Origin: Micractinium sp. NFX-FRZ
Taxonomy: Eukaryota > Chlorophyta > Trebouxiophyceae > Chlorellales > Chlorellaceae
DNA length: 64,000 nucleotides
NCBI GenBank assembly: GCA_029339195.1
Contig: JAPTJF010000023.1
Location: forward strand, 124,001-188,000
Direction: 5' to 3'
The translations under genes and the position numbers were made by a program. The stretch's first letter is position 1. Each line of letters starts with the position of its first letter. Shown here piece after piece: positions 44,601-55,141 of the stretch. The notes under the pieces were generated by a model. It worked only from the letters and a program-made list of their open reading frames with translations, did no database searches and was not told the origin of the DNA.

Positions 44601-47600
44601 GGCGGCACCGACGGCAGCCCCTCCCTGCTCGTCGGCCTGCCGGGGCGGTCCGCCAATCAGCCGTTGCACGCCGAGGTGACAAGCGGCACGCTGGCCATCT
44701 CGATCAGCGGCCCAGGGGTGGAGTCGGTGGCCCTCTCTGCGCGCGGCATGCGCTGCATCTCGCAGGCAAGGCCGGGGGCAGGAGGGGCCTGCGGGGCAGC
44801 CGGGGGCGTGGGGCGCAGGGTGGGCGGCAGCGGGAGGCATCCAATCGCTGGCTTGCTGTCCTGCAGTGGGGTAGGCATACGGTGGTTGGCCTCCTTGCGC
44901 ACCTGTCACGCCCCCGGCCTGCGGTACTTGGCAGTGTCCCAGAGCCCCCTCTCTTGCCAGCGCGGGCCTCTTCCCCCCGGGCAGCTCATGCAGCACAGCG
45001 TGCATGCCTTGTGCCTCCTGCCCTCCCCTCCTGCAGCGCTCCAAGGTGCCTCAACATCTCCTCCGACCAGTCCAGCTGTCCTCCTCCGTGGGCAAGTGGG
45101 CAGCCCATGTAACCCATGACCGCGATGTCTCGCACCTGCCCCCCTCCCCTGCCTGCAGCGCTTCATGGTCTCCCAGGTGTCCCACAACGTCGACCTCGCC
45201 CCCGTGGGACGGGTCACGCTGGTGCAGAATTTGCAGCACAGCATCGTCCTGGCCACTCGCAGCGGTCGGTGCCTGGGCGGGCGGGGGGCTGGGCCGGCAG
45301 AGGGGCAGGGCGGGGCGTGACGGGGGTGTGTGCTCCGGGCGATGGGTGGACCACCGCGCACGGGCTGCTCGCTGCCATGGCCTTGCTTGGCGGCTGCCAT
45401 TGGTTGGCGCGCCCCGCTGCCCCTCACTGGCCCCACTCATCCCTCCCTGAGTGTGCTGCCGCCACGGTGCCCCCACCCCCTTTGTACCCACGCAGACAGG
45501 AGCACCTGGGTGCCTGTGGGCGCCAGCTTCACCCCCACCTCGGCCCTGGTGTCGGCGCTGCATGCGCAGGGCCCCAACGTGGCCCCCCGCGCCCCCCTCT
45601 TCTTTGGAGTGCGCACTCCGCGGCTGCCGTACGATGTGCACGACGGGGGGTATGACGGGCACGAATCGCGGCGCATGCTCATGCTGCAGGTAAGGGGGGG
45701 GGCAGGCGGGAGGCGGGGTCTTTGGTGGCGGCGGCGGCTGGGACGGGTGATTTGTGGCTGGCAGGGTGTGGGCGGGCACCCCCGGGAGGCGGGGCGGCGC
45801 AGGAGGAGGAGGAGGGCCGACAGCGCAGGGGCCATGCTGCAGGCAAGGGATGGCGGGCTTCCCCTGATGGCCCGCCCTCGCCCTCACCCTCACCACATCT
45901 TGCATGCCCTCCTCACAGACGTTTTAAAAAATGAAAAGAAGAGAAAATAAACATTTGTCAGTGCGACTTGAAGAATCTATATCTCTTGCACGCCCCCCCA
46001 GTCACCTCGTGCGCGCCAGCGGCCACACGAGCGCATGATGCGCACCCCCTTTGCCCTGGGCTCCCGCTCCTCACCGCCGCCCCACTCCTTTTGCACGCCC
46101 CTCTTACTCCACCCACAGATGCACGACCCCAACAACCTCATGCGCACCAGCGGGTACGTGAGCGTGCAGCACCCGGTGGAGCAGGGCATGATCTCCGCCT
46201 TCTACACCCCCCAGCCCTCCCTCAGCCGGTCCCAGCTCTCAAGCGAGCTCGCCGGCGCGGCAGACGTCATCATGCAGGGAGGTGCGTGGCATCAACAGGC
46301 TGTAGCACATACCTTGTTGCCTCGCTCGCTGCTTGTGCCTGCGTGCCGCCTGCTCCGGCGCCTGCACAGCGCGGCAGAGGCTGTCGTGCAGGGCGGTGCG
46401 CGGCTCTGCCGCCCACGTGTGCCTGCTCTACTTGTGGCGTTTGTGGGTTTACCCTAAATCCTGAAACGCTAAAACCGCCTCCAACGCCTTGGCACCCATC
46501 CACACCCCCCGGGGGACCCGCCTCTGCCTCCTCCCTCCTCCGCCTGAAACGCCGTGGTTCGCCCTCACGCCGCATGCCAGTCGCCACCCCCTCCCCTCCT
46601 CCACCCTGCCCCCACCTCCCTGCAGTAAGCCACAAACCCCAGGAGTCGTCCCTGCCTCCTCCCTTATCCACCTCCCTTATCCACCTCCCTTATCCACCTG
46701 ATTGCAGTGCTTCCTCCTCACGCGGTTTCCCTGTCGCTGATGCCCTGATTCCCTGCCCACCCTCCCTGCCCACCCCCCCTCCCTTGCAGTGAGCCATGAC
46801 CCCGAGGAGGCCGCCTACCACAGCAGCAGCCCCTACCGCTCCCCAGAGATCATCCACACCGTGAGCCGCCCCTGCCGCCTGCCTGCCCGCCTCCTGCTCG
46901 CCTGCCTGCCTGCCTCTAGGCCTGCCCCCTGCCTGCCCGCCCCTCTCGTGCCCGTCTGCCCGCATGCCTACCCGCCTTCCCCGCCCGCCTCTCCCTGCCT
47001 GCCTGCCTGCCTGCCCGCCTGGCATGCTTGCCGCTCTTTCCGCTCTTTCACCCGGCATGACAGGGGCAAGTGCCTGCGATTGACCACCGCCAGCGCTGGC
47101 AATAGTGCCTCGCGCAGGCTCCTGCCCCTCCCCTGCTCTGCTGCTGCTTTGAACCCGCTCCCCGCTGGGTGGCTGCCGCCGGCGTGCTCCTCCCCTCCGC
47201 TGCCACCCTACCGCCTGCCTTGGACTCCCAACTTCATGCCTGTCGCCGGCCTTGTCCTCACTCATCCCCTCTGCGTCCCGCCCCGCTCCCCCCTGCCCTG
47301 CCCCACCCCCATCCCGCCAGGTCTTCAATGTGGCCCCCACCCCCATCCACGGCTGCCTGCTCTTCCCCTGCATGGCCAAGGGCCGCCGCTACTACGACGC
47401 ACCCAACGTGGAGACGGACATGGTGGCGGTGAGCCCGGGAAAGCGTCGCTACGCAGTGGTGCTGCACAGTACTGCTAAGCAGTGTTGCTAAGCAGTGTTG
47501 CTAAGCAGTGTTGCTAAACAGTACTGCTACACAGTATTGTGCCACCTGCTGGCGTGGTGGCGGCGAGCGTTGGATGCCTGCCTGCCTTGTAGCGGGCAGC

Positions 47601-48454
47601 TTACCGCCTGGCTTCCTCTGCCTCTCCCTCTGCCATGTGCACATCTGTCCCTACCCCTCGGCTTACCCGTCATGGCCCTTACTGCCCTCACGCCCAAACC
47701 TCATCCTGCCCTCCCCCCGCGGGAGGCCCTCCCGGGCACCCTCCCTGGGCCGGATTCTCGACCCTTTCAACTCTTTGGAACTTTTCCACCTCTGCAACTG
47801 CCCCCGTCCCGCAGGAGGCGTTGCCCGGAACCTCCCTGGCCGGCTTCTTTACACCTTCATCTCTAATACCTGTTCAAACCCCCGCCCCGCAGGAGGCGCT
47901 GCCCGGAACCTCCCTGGCCGGCTTCTTCTGCAGCGGGGAGATTGGGCCCGCCCCGCCCGACGAGCTGGCGCCGCACGACGGGCAGTCGGCACGCATGATG
48001 GGCTACAGCACCGGTGAGGGGGAGGGCGCGAGGCTGGGAGGAAAGAAGGTGGGGCTGCCTGGCATGACAGAGGAGGCACATGATTGGCAGACTGCATGCA
48101 AAGTGGGCGACAGCACCGGTGGATTGTCGCTGCCCAGGCGGACGGGCGCATGAATGCTGCGGAGGCAGAGGCGTGGCGCTGCTGGCAAGCAAGAGGCGGG
48201 CGGGCAGGACGTGCCTTGTGGCACTGCTGGCAAGCAGGAGGCGGGCGGTCAGGAGGTGTTTCTTGTGCTGGCTGGGATGGGAGGGACACCTGCCAACTTG
48301 ACTGCACACACCCTTTCCGAACTGCCATGCCCTCACCCCGCGCAACCCCGCGCCCCCGCCCGCAGTGGCCTGCCTGCTCAAGCTGACCCCCGCGCCGCCG
48401 CCGCCGGACGCCTGGGCCAACTGCCCCCTCCCTGCAATCATGCGGACGCCGTGA
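41614..48454 (+). CDS. F-box protein with FIST_N and FIST_C domains (FBXO22-like)
   Basis: Fifteen exons: 41614-41781, 42017-42133, 42483-42553, 42903-43006, 43412-43549, 43927-44036, 44290-44324, 44591-44765, 45159-45264, 45496-45689, 46119-46281, 46790-46860, 47321-47428, 47893-48013, 48366-48454. They give 589 aa in phase. The F-box (about 22-56, FADLPTELQLKCLASCNW) would recruit a Skp1-cullin ubiquitin ligase. It is followed by FIST_N features: PDLCFVFVSAR, LADCTLLAGAIAPGVLG, and HELGQRYPGETVCGGMGGG. The FIST_C part ends in LPGTSLAGFFCSGEIGP, the family's typical G-x-F-x-x-G-E-I-G-P block. FIST domains are thought to bind small ligands, and the F-box plus FIST arrangement is that of FBXO22. 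The exon-8 donor is GC. Exons 5, 9, 12 and 14 have diverged copies of their acceptor edges upstream. The acceptor of exon 6 is built from telomere-type repeat. Confidence 0.88.
42553..42603. repeat. CA-rich microsatellite
   Basis: ACACAC runs with minor interruptions in the third intron of the F-box/FIST gene. Confidence 0.8.
43886..43926. repeat. Interstitial telomere-type repeat (CCCTAAA)n forming an intron 3' end
   Basis: Three exact CCCTAAA units preceded by degenerate CCCCAAA/CCAAAA units. The array ends in CCCTGCAG, which is the acceptor of the exon starting at 43927. CCCTAAA/TTTAGGG is the plant and chlorophyte telomere repeat. Confidence 0.9.
45028..45062 (+). repeat. Diverged copy of F-box/FIST exon-9 acceptor edge
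   Basis: CTCCTGCAGCGCTCCAAGGT at about 45030 echoes CTGCCTGCAGCGCTTCATGG at the real acceptor (about 45149). It lies about 118 bp upstream in the intron and has an intact CAG. Confidence 0.6.
46605..46700 (+). repeat. Copy of exon-12 acceptor edge plus a 14-bp tandem repeat
   Basis: CCCTGCAGTAAGCCACAAAC (about 46618) resembles CCTTGCAGTGAGCCATGACC at the real exon-12 acceptor (about 46782). Next to it, CTCCCTTATCCAC repeats about three times at 46660-46700. Confidence 0.65.
47467..47540. repeat. Short tandem repeat, GCTAAGCAGTGTT unit
   Basis: About five imperfect units of roughly 15 bp (TTGCTAAGCAGTG) directly inside the intron after exon 13 of the F-box/FIST gene. Confidence 0.85.
47713..47856 (+). 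repeat. Two upstream copies of F-box/FIST exon-14 acceptor edge
   Basis: The edge GCAGGAGGCGCTGCCCGGAA of the real exon (47889) recurs almost exactly at about 47811 (one change in 20, identity continuing through GGCCGGCTTCTT). A more diverged copy occurs at about 47718. The nearer copy keeps a CAG acceptor and is 78 bp (26 codons) upstream with no stop between, so it could be used in frame. Confidence 0.9.
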
Positions 48455-49587
48455 GCACGCCCTGTGTGGTGCCGCATCCCTGGAGGCTGTGCGGGGCGGG
48501 GCGCCGCCAACAGGCCTGTTGAAAGCATTGGAACCATGCGCTTTGTGTTGCGCCGCACCTTGAGGCCAAGGCCTGTGAAGTCGAACCCTCTGAGCAGATG
48601 CCGTCGATTCGAAGCCGGCAAGTCGAAGCCCTGTAGACAAGAGCGTGACCCAACGCGGCGCTCATGCCTGCTAGCTGTCCGGCACTGGAGTGACATGCGG
48701 GGCCGCCTCGCCCCGCCCCGTCCCCAGGCTCGTGCACGTGCCTGTTTTCTGAGCTGTGTGCAGCTGCATGCACGAGTTACATTGATGATTCACCATTTTG
48801 GTTTGGTTTGCAACGCACCTGGATTTCGAAGTACCTGTCGTTCTGCCGTTTTGGTTCGTCCCTCACTTCCCAACCCCACTTCCCCTCAGCCGATCCACTT
48901 CCTTTCGTTGTTTCTTCTGACGTCAGCATCCCGGCACGCATTCATGTACGCGTACGCAACCTTTTGCTGCTGAAGCGTTGTGAGACAGCGTCCCCCACCG
49001 GCACACTGTTGCCAGCCTGGCCCCCCCCCGTCTACAGCCGAGCTGCCCCCAATCAATATCCATGGCTTCCCATGGCAGAAAAATTGCCTCCAGAGCCCCA
49101 AGTCCTCAATCCCACCTCCCGCTGCTCTCTCTAGCCCCTGTGTCCTCACGTTGGCTCCAGCCCACCCTCTCGTTTCCCCCTTTACAGCATACAATGCCGC
49201 CGGCCCGCCTGGTTTCTTGAACCACGCTCCGCTCGTGCTGCCCCCACATTTCCAATGCATGTCCGTTTCCCGCCTGCCATGTGTGTCCACCTCTGCTGAC
49301 CTGGGGACATGACGGGAGCAGACCTTCTGCACCTGAATATGCCTGGCAGTGTCCCCTAGATGGCCTCGTCAATTTCTTTTCTTTTGTCAATGAGAGCCAC
49401 TGCTCTGCATCTCCCGCTGTGGCCCGTCGCCCACTTTGTCGAGTGCCTGAACCTATGGGCCCACATCTGCACCTGTTCACACTGCTGATTGCGCCTGGCA
49501 ATATTGTTGCGTACCGCCTGGTGCAAGTGAAGGCGTCGGCGTGCCAAGCGGAGCGTGAATGGCGTGTGCCGGGCATGAGGACACCCC
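48455..49587. other. Intergenic between convergent genes
   Basis: About 1.1 kb holding the 3' UTRs of the F-box/FIST gene and the SIS-domain gene. It has AT-richer patches (about 48785-48830, 48895-48970, 49365-49400). A minus-strand TGTAA at 49182-49186 may end the SIS-domain transcript. No other gene was recognised. Confidence 0.45.
49182..49186 (-). terminator. TGTAA poly(A) signal
   Basis: TTACA on plus, about 400 bp past the SIS-domain protein stop. Confidence 0.35.
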
Positions 49588-50434
49588 TCATGTGGGGCGG
49601 GAGGAGGCCAGCAGCTCACAGTGCGGCTTAAAGACGGGTAGGCAAGCATCGAACAGGCCATCCCATCTTTCCAGATTGGTGTGCCGCTCTGTCATGCCAG
49701 CTGTGGACAGCCCCAGCCATTCCTTCAGCAGCACACGCACCAGGCCAAAGCACAGCTGCAGCGCCAGCTCGTAACTGCTGCCCATCAGCAGCGCTGAGTT
49801 GGCAGGCGCCACGGCCGCCCCGCCCCCGCTGCCTGCCCCGGTGCCGCTGCCTGCCGCACCGACCGTCCCTGGCCCTGCTGCGGGTAGGCACACGGCCGGC
49901 ACCCGCAGCAGCTCGGTGCCTGGCGGCTGCGAGGTGAGCACCAGCATTCGAGCGCCATCTCGCCGGGCTTTGCCTGCCAGCGCCTCCACAGTGGAAAAGT
50001 ACCCGGGCCCAGCAGAGGCCAGCAGCAGGTCCCAAGCGCCCACTCGGCTCGCCGTCATCTCTCCTACCACCGACGCCTGCAGCTTAGGCCGGCGGGCGGG
50101 CAGTCGGGCAGGGAGCAATGAGCATGGCGGGCCACAGCGGGTGGGCGGCCAGGCAGGCAGGTGAGCTGCGCGCAGGGAGATGGGCGGCTTCATGTTGACA
50201 AAGCTGCAATGCAGACATCCCGCCCTAGAACTTGGTACATTTTCGCTATTCAACCATTACCTGCAGGCCCATGTGGAAGAGCCGCATGGCAAAGCCCCTC
50301 ATTGCCAGGCCCTCCCGACCCACTCCGCGGGCCACGACCCGCCGTGCCGCCACCAGCTCCTCAATCAGCCGCCCCGCTTCGCCCTCTGCGGCAACCACGT
50401 TGGCATGAAGCTCCTGCACTGCGTCCTGGAGCAT
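49588..50434 (-). CDS. SIS-domain protein resembling 6-phospho-3-hexuloisomerase (PHI/HxlB)
   Basis: Two exons (50261-50434, 49588-50076) give 220 aa. PHI interconverts hexulose-6-phosphate and fructose-6-phosphate in the ribulose monophosphate pathway of bacteria and archaea. Shared landmarks are the helix-rich start, the block GVGREGLAMRGFAMRLFHMGL (PHI: AGxGRSGLxxRxxAMRLMHxGL), VGEMTASRVGAWDLLLAS, a GSSYELALQLCF segment (PHI: GSLFEQ), and the family-typical ending ERHTNLE. Key residues have diverged: the GRSG serine is Glu (GREG), and the usual SGSGxT loop reads SAGPGYFST. A Gly/Ala-rich insert lies before the GSSYE block and there is a C-terminal extension of about 25 residues. It may therefore be a repurposed or inactive isomerase. 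The start is the first ATG of exon 1. It diverges from the P-loop kinase at 50768. Confidence 0.7.
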
Positions 50435-50767
50435 TAGCTGGAACTGGGAGGCGGCAGGGCATGCTAATGTTGGAGCCGTGTTGGAACTTCCGACTCGGAA
50501 GGACGAGAAGGGCGAAGGATGGTATGAAATCACGCGAGGAACCGGAAGGGATAGCTACCAAGCACCCAGGGCCCGGCAATTGCTCACGCCGCTCAAGTTG
50601 TCTGGACACGCTGGCAGTGGCGCGCTCGAGTTGGCATGCAATCGGTTGTGGGCGTCACGTCATTCGGGGCGAATTGGCATCGGTGGATGACTCATTGATG
50701 AGCCCTGATCGCCTGTCGCACCTCTCCACCCTGCGACTTGCTCGCTCCCGCCTTGCTTGCCTCCCGA
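50435..50767. promoter_or_regulatory. Shared divergent promoter, SIS-domain protein (-) / P-loop kinase (+)
   Basis: 333 bp between divergent start codons, with no coding content recognised. The close head-to-head arrangement makes a bidirectional promoter likely. No TATA box was seen. Confidence 0.4.
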
Positions 50768-51934
50768 ATGGGGTCCCCGCCACCAGGTAGCTGTTCATTC
50801 CACTTTGAAGATGCGGTCAGCGTGTACCAGCCAACCCTGCTGCTCCTCAAAGGCCCGCCCGGCAGCGGCAAGTCGACGCTGGCGGCGGCACTGGCAGCCA
50901 CGTTGCGCTGGCCGCTGATTGACAAGGACGATGCTCGCAGGCAAGCGAGGCCTGCCTGTGCTTGATCAAACACGATTGATCTGTCTGTACAGCAAGGCAC
51001 GGACAGTCCACACATGCTCACCAATCCAGACACCAAGCGGCCTGCATCCCCGTTCCCCCTGAACGCCCCCACCCTGCCCCGCTCCGCTTGCAGCCCCTTC
51101 CAGCCCTTGGTAGCTGCACACCCAGGCATCGACTGGAACGAGCTCAGCTATGCAGTGATGTGGCGGGTGGCAGAGGGGCAGCTGCGCTGCGGGCTGAGCG
51201 CTGTGGTGGACTGCCCACTGGCGCGGCGCTCCCTGTTTGACCGCGCCGCGGCCCTGGCGCAGCAGGTGTGCAGGGGGGGAGGCGGGAACAGGTTGCAAGC
51301 ACTTGCGGGTTTGCGTGGCGCATAGATGTCAAAACGCGAGTGCATGCTCTGCCCGCTCAGCTCCTGGTTTGCTTGCTGCCCTGCCATGCTATGCTTCCGT
51401 CGCTTGTGCGCCCCGTCTGCCCCTGCCTGTCCCCTGCTGCCCCCCGTGCTCTGCCCCTCACATGCACACCCAGCTGTGTTCCCAACTTGCCTGGCCTGCC
51501 TGCAGCACGGTGCCAAGCTGGCACTAGTGGAGCTCGAGCCTCGGGACCCGTCTGTCTGGCGGGAGCGAGTCGAGGCACGGGGGCGGACAGACCGAGGCAC
51601 TGACCAAGAGCACAAGCCGGGAAGCTGGGCAGATATCCAGGCTGGTGCGGCACGCAATGGGGGCAGTGAGGGGTGGAGTGCTGGAGTGGAGGTGCAGCTG
51701 CATTGCCGGCTGGACAGCACGGCCAGCAGCCTCGCAGAGCAGCTGGCGGCGGTTCTGAGCATGCTGGATCAGGGTGGCGCGGCGATGGGGACAGCTGGTG
51801 GCGGCGGCAGCAACAGCGATGGCTGTGGGCCGGCGGCATTAGCAATAGCAGGGCGCACGCCAGGCCACAGCAGTGGAGGGCAGGAACAGCAGCAGGCCGC
51901 ACAAGCGGGGCAGCAGCAGGCAGGTCTGCTGTAA
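50768..51934 (+). CDS. P-loop NTP-dependent kinase (AAA_33 type), substrate unknown
   Basis: Three exons (50768-50940, 51094-51265, 51506-51934) give 257 aa. The Walker A motif is LLLLKGPPGSGKSTLAAALA (P-loop G29-S36). WPLIDKDDAR follows, the usual second signature of small P-loop kinases of the AAA_33/zeta-kinase-like group found in plants. Next come WNELSYAVMWRVAEGQLRCGLSAVVDCPLARRSLFDR, where the VVDCPL segment fits the Walker B strand, and KLALVELEPRDPSVWRERVEARGRTD, with the arginine-rich lid. The C-terminus is Gly/Gln/Ala-rich and probably disordered. The exon-1 donor is GC (CGCAG/GCAAGC), and the phase across it is consistent. The plus-strand TGTAA at 51931-51935 overlaps the stop codon. 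The substrate cannot be inferred from sequence. Confidence 0.85.
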
Positions 51935-52065
51935 CAAGAGCAGTTTCGTCACAGCACAACGACGGGTGCCAGCTAGGCGGCGGGAGCTCAAAACTCCCAC
52001 TCTCTTGACCGTCTTGGGCGTCAAATTCGCGTGTTCTCCGGCTCTGTTGGGGCCCTCCCATTGCA

Positions 52066-55000
52066 ATGACAGCCCGGGAGGACGCCCTGTGCGCGCTGCT
52101 GGCTCCCGAGCACCAGGAGGTGGTGCTGGGGCTCCTGCTCAGCACCCGCGATGTCCGCATTGCCGTGCCGTGCTCCGTGCTCAGCAAGGGCGCCAGCGGC
52201 GCCGGCACCAAGGTGGTGGTGAACGTTCTTCGGCGGTCGCAGCAGGGCGGCACAAGCCTCGCTCTCGATTGCGGCCGCTGGTGGCGCGGTGCTCCCACCG
52301 GTTCAGTGTGGATGGATTACCGCCAGGTAAAAACGCGCGGGCGTGGGGAAGGCCGCCGCCGCCGTCGCCGATGGCGGGAAAGCACCATTGCAGCACGCGG
52401 GGTGCCTGGCCGTCAACCGTGTGCCCTGCCCCTCCTACACTTTCCTCCCTGTAGTTGCTGCAACACGCCAATGATGACGCGCTGCGCGTGCTGCACAGAA
52501 AACTGGCGGTGAGTTGCCGGGGTGTGGAATGCCTGGCCTGGCGGCGCCTGCTCCCCCGTGCACCCCCTGGCTGCAAGGTTTGTACAAGCCACCCATGTGC
52601 CTGCCTGTGCCTGCAGGCCATCGCCAAGTCGCGCAACCGGGGGCTGTCCAGGACGCAGTCAGTGCCTGGGCGCATCTCGTTTGAGGAGCTGACTGGCAGC
52701 ATCGGCAGCGGTGGGAGCAGCGGCCCCCTTGGCGGCCCAGGCGGCGGCGGCTTCGGTGCCGCCTCCCGGCTGCAGCGCACCAGCAGCTCGGGGCTGCCGC
52801 CCAGCGGCCTGCAGCGCACTGGCAGCATAGGGCTGCCTCCCAGCGGCCCCTCCAGCCTGCGCCGCACCAGCAGCGTCGACCTGCCGGCGGGCGCCCGGCG
52901 CGGCAGCGGGGGCGCTGGGCAGGCGCGCGGCGCCGCCGCCGCCGCCGGCCTGCACCGCCTGTCTGCCCCGGCCCTGCGCCGCTCCCGCAGCTCCTTTGGC
53001 AGCAGCAGCTCTATGGACGGCTCTCCCGCCACATCTCCAGCAGACTCTGAGGACGAGTTTGTGACTCCTGAGAAGCTGCAGCAGGCGGCTGCCGAAGCGT
53101 CAGCCATGTCGGCCACCTGCACGCCCACGCCGCCCGCGGTGCGCGGCCTGCCGCCCGCCTGCCTGTCTTTCGAGGACTCTGCCGGCCCACGGCTCGCCCC
53201 CAGCGCCTTCATGTCCCCAGGCAGCGGCGTCAGCAGCTGCAGCACGGCGCACCCAGTGGCGGACCTATCGGGCCAGTGGTACGGCGCCAGCGCCAGCACC
53301 AGCGTCAGCGCCAGCGCCGGCAGCAGCCCGTACACCGCCACCTGCACACCCGTGAGCGGTGCCAGCCCGCACACCGCCACCTGCACACCCCTGACTGGCG
53401 CCAGCCCGGCGGGCGCCTCCACCTGCGGCCCCTCCCCCGCCGTGCCCTCCCGAGCCCTCAGCGACAGCAGCACCGCCACCAGCGGGGGACTCACACTCTC
53501 CCGGCAGCCCACCTTCAGCCAGCCCTACTTTGCCGAGTTTGAAGATGAGCTCGAAGCAGAGGCCAGCAGGGCTTCTGCTGGTTTGAACGCGACGGCGGGC
53601 TCGGCAGGGGGCGCGGTGCGGCCGGCGTCAGCAGCAGCGGCAGCGCAGGGCGGGCAGTCGGGCTCGACCACGCCACGCGCAGCGCCAGCGGAGCTCTCAG
53701 CGGAGAACTCTGGGTCGGTGCGTGCGGCGCAGCTGCTGGCAGCGGAGGAGCACATGACGGCAGAGGAGCTGCACGAGGTGAGGACCTTTGCTATGTTTGT
53801 TTCCTCAGTTAGAGGTGGGGTTGGGCGAGGTGGCGCAGCTGGTGCTGGGATGGGCGGCGCCGCTGCGGGCAGCACACGACGGCGGAGGAGCTGCACAAGG
53901 TGAGAACATGGTTTGTTCTTCTGTATAGGGGTAGGGTTTTCTCAGTCAAAGGTGGGGTTGGGTTTAACGGATCGATGTGAGCTAGTGTGCCTACCAGGGG
54001 GAGAGCTGCCCACAGCAGAGCTTCCCGCCTCCCAGCCTCCTCATCTCCCGGGCCTGTACCCACCTCTCCCCAACAGCAACCTGCCCCCCGTCCTCTCACC
54101 CCTTCCCCTCCCCGCAGGTGGCCGCCTCCTTCAACCACGTCTTTGTGCCGCCCTGGGCGGTGCCCTCCGCCCCGCAGCAGGCGGTGGTGCGCACGTACCG
54201 CGAGGCGGGGGTGCAGACCAGCACGGGGGCGGCAGAGAGCGCGACGCCGGTGCGGCAGACGCACACGGAGGAGGACGCATCGGACCACTTCCAGGTGGGT
54301 GCCAAGGACAGGAAACGAACGGGGCGCTTGGCTCTGCCAGGGGGTGGTTTCTGGTTGGCAGCTGAGCGGGCTTCCCGCAGGGCGTGGTTTTGGGTCGGCG
54401 GCTGAGCGGGTGCGGTGACCTCCGCCAGGTGGGGGCATTGAGGCGTGTGTGAGTTCATCACATGTCGTTTCTTGGAGTGGTGGCAGGTCGACCTCTTCTG
54501 CTTGGCCCGCCCCAGCCTGCTCCTCAACCTGACCCTTCTCCTCCACCCATTGTCTCCGCCTGCCGCCCCTGCAGGCCTTCATGCAGCACTTTGCCGCCTC
54601 GCTGCCCCACCTGGCCATGGCGCTGGCAGACATGCACCTGGGGAGGGGAGGGCAGGACCCCACATTCGTGAAGAGCCAGGTGTGTGGGAGGGCGGAGTGA
54701 TAGGCGGGAGTGATAAGTGGGGGAGGATGGAGTGGCAGCAGGGGTGGGTGCTGGGCAAGGAGAGGGGCGACCGAGGACCCACTCTTGCAAGGAGCCAGGT
54801 TCGGCGGAGGGAAAACGGAGGGGTGGGGCCGTGGGAAGAGTTGGCTTCCCCGCCTCGCTCCCTGCATTTCTCCCCTGCTGCCCATGCTCTGCCTCTTTTG
54901 TGGTGCACCCTGCTGTGTTACCCTGCTGCTGCTGTCCTGTGGCCTGCCTTTCTGCGCCGCTCCCTCTCGCTCCCTCCTTCCACCATCCGTCCACACTCGT

Positions 55001-55141
55001 TCCTTCCCCTCCTGACCCCTCTTCCTCCCACTGGAACCTCCTCCTCTGCAGTACTACTTCAACTCCCTGCTGCAGCTCAAAGACGAGATGCACCAGCTGG
55101 GGGAGCGGCTGGAGCCGGGGGGCGCTGTGCCGCGCAGCTAG
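52066..55141 (+). CDS. Ser/Pro/Ala-rich protein of unknown function with repeated RTxS motifs
   Basis: Six exons (52066-52326, 52455-52508, 52617-53777, 54118-54294, 54575-54679, 55052-55141) give 615 aa. I do not recognise a family. The N-terminal 105 residues look folded (LLAPEHQEVVLGLLLSTRD, GGTSLALDCGRWWRG). The large third exon is low-complexity. It contains an internal series of basophilic phosphosite-like motifs (LSRTQS, LQRTSS, LQRTGS, LRRTSS, LRRSRSS; about 112-215). It also has tandem TATCTPxxGASP repeats (about 345-375). The C-terminal 120 residues are again structured and helical (VAASFNHVFVPPWAVP, FMQHFAASLPHLAMALADMHL, YYFNSLLQLKDEMHQLGERL). A regulatory phosphoprotein or scaffold is a reasonable guess only. 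The start is the first ATG of exon 1, 130 bp after the kinase stop. Confidence 0.72.
53864..53911 (+). repeat. Copy of exon-3 donor edge in the downstream intron
   Basis: ACGGCGGAGGAGCTGCACAA (about 53878) repeats ACGGCAGAGGAGCTGCACGA at the true donor (about 53757). Both are followed by GGTGAG. The following intron text GGTGGGGTTGGG is also duplicated (about 53813 and 53950), so the unit is about 120-135 bp. Confidence 0.85.
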
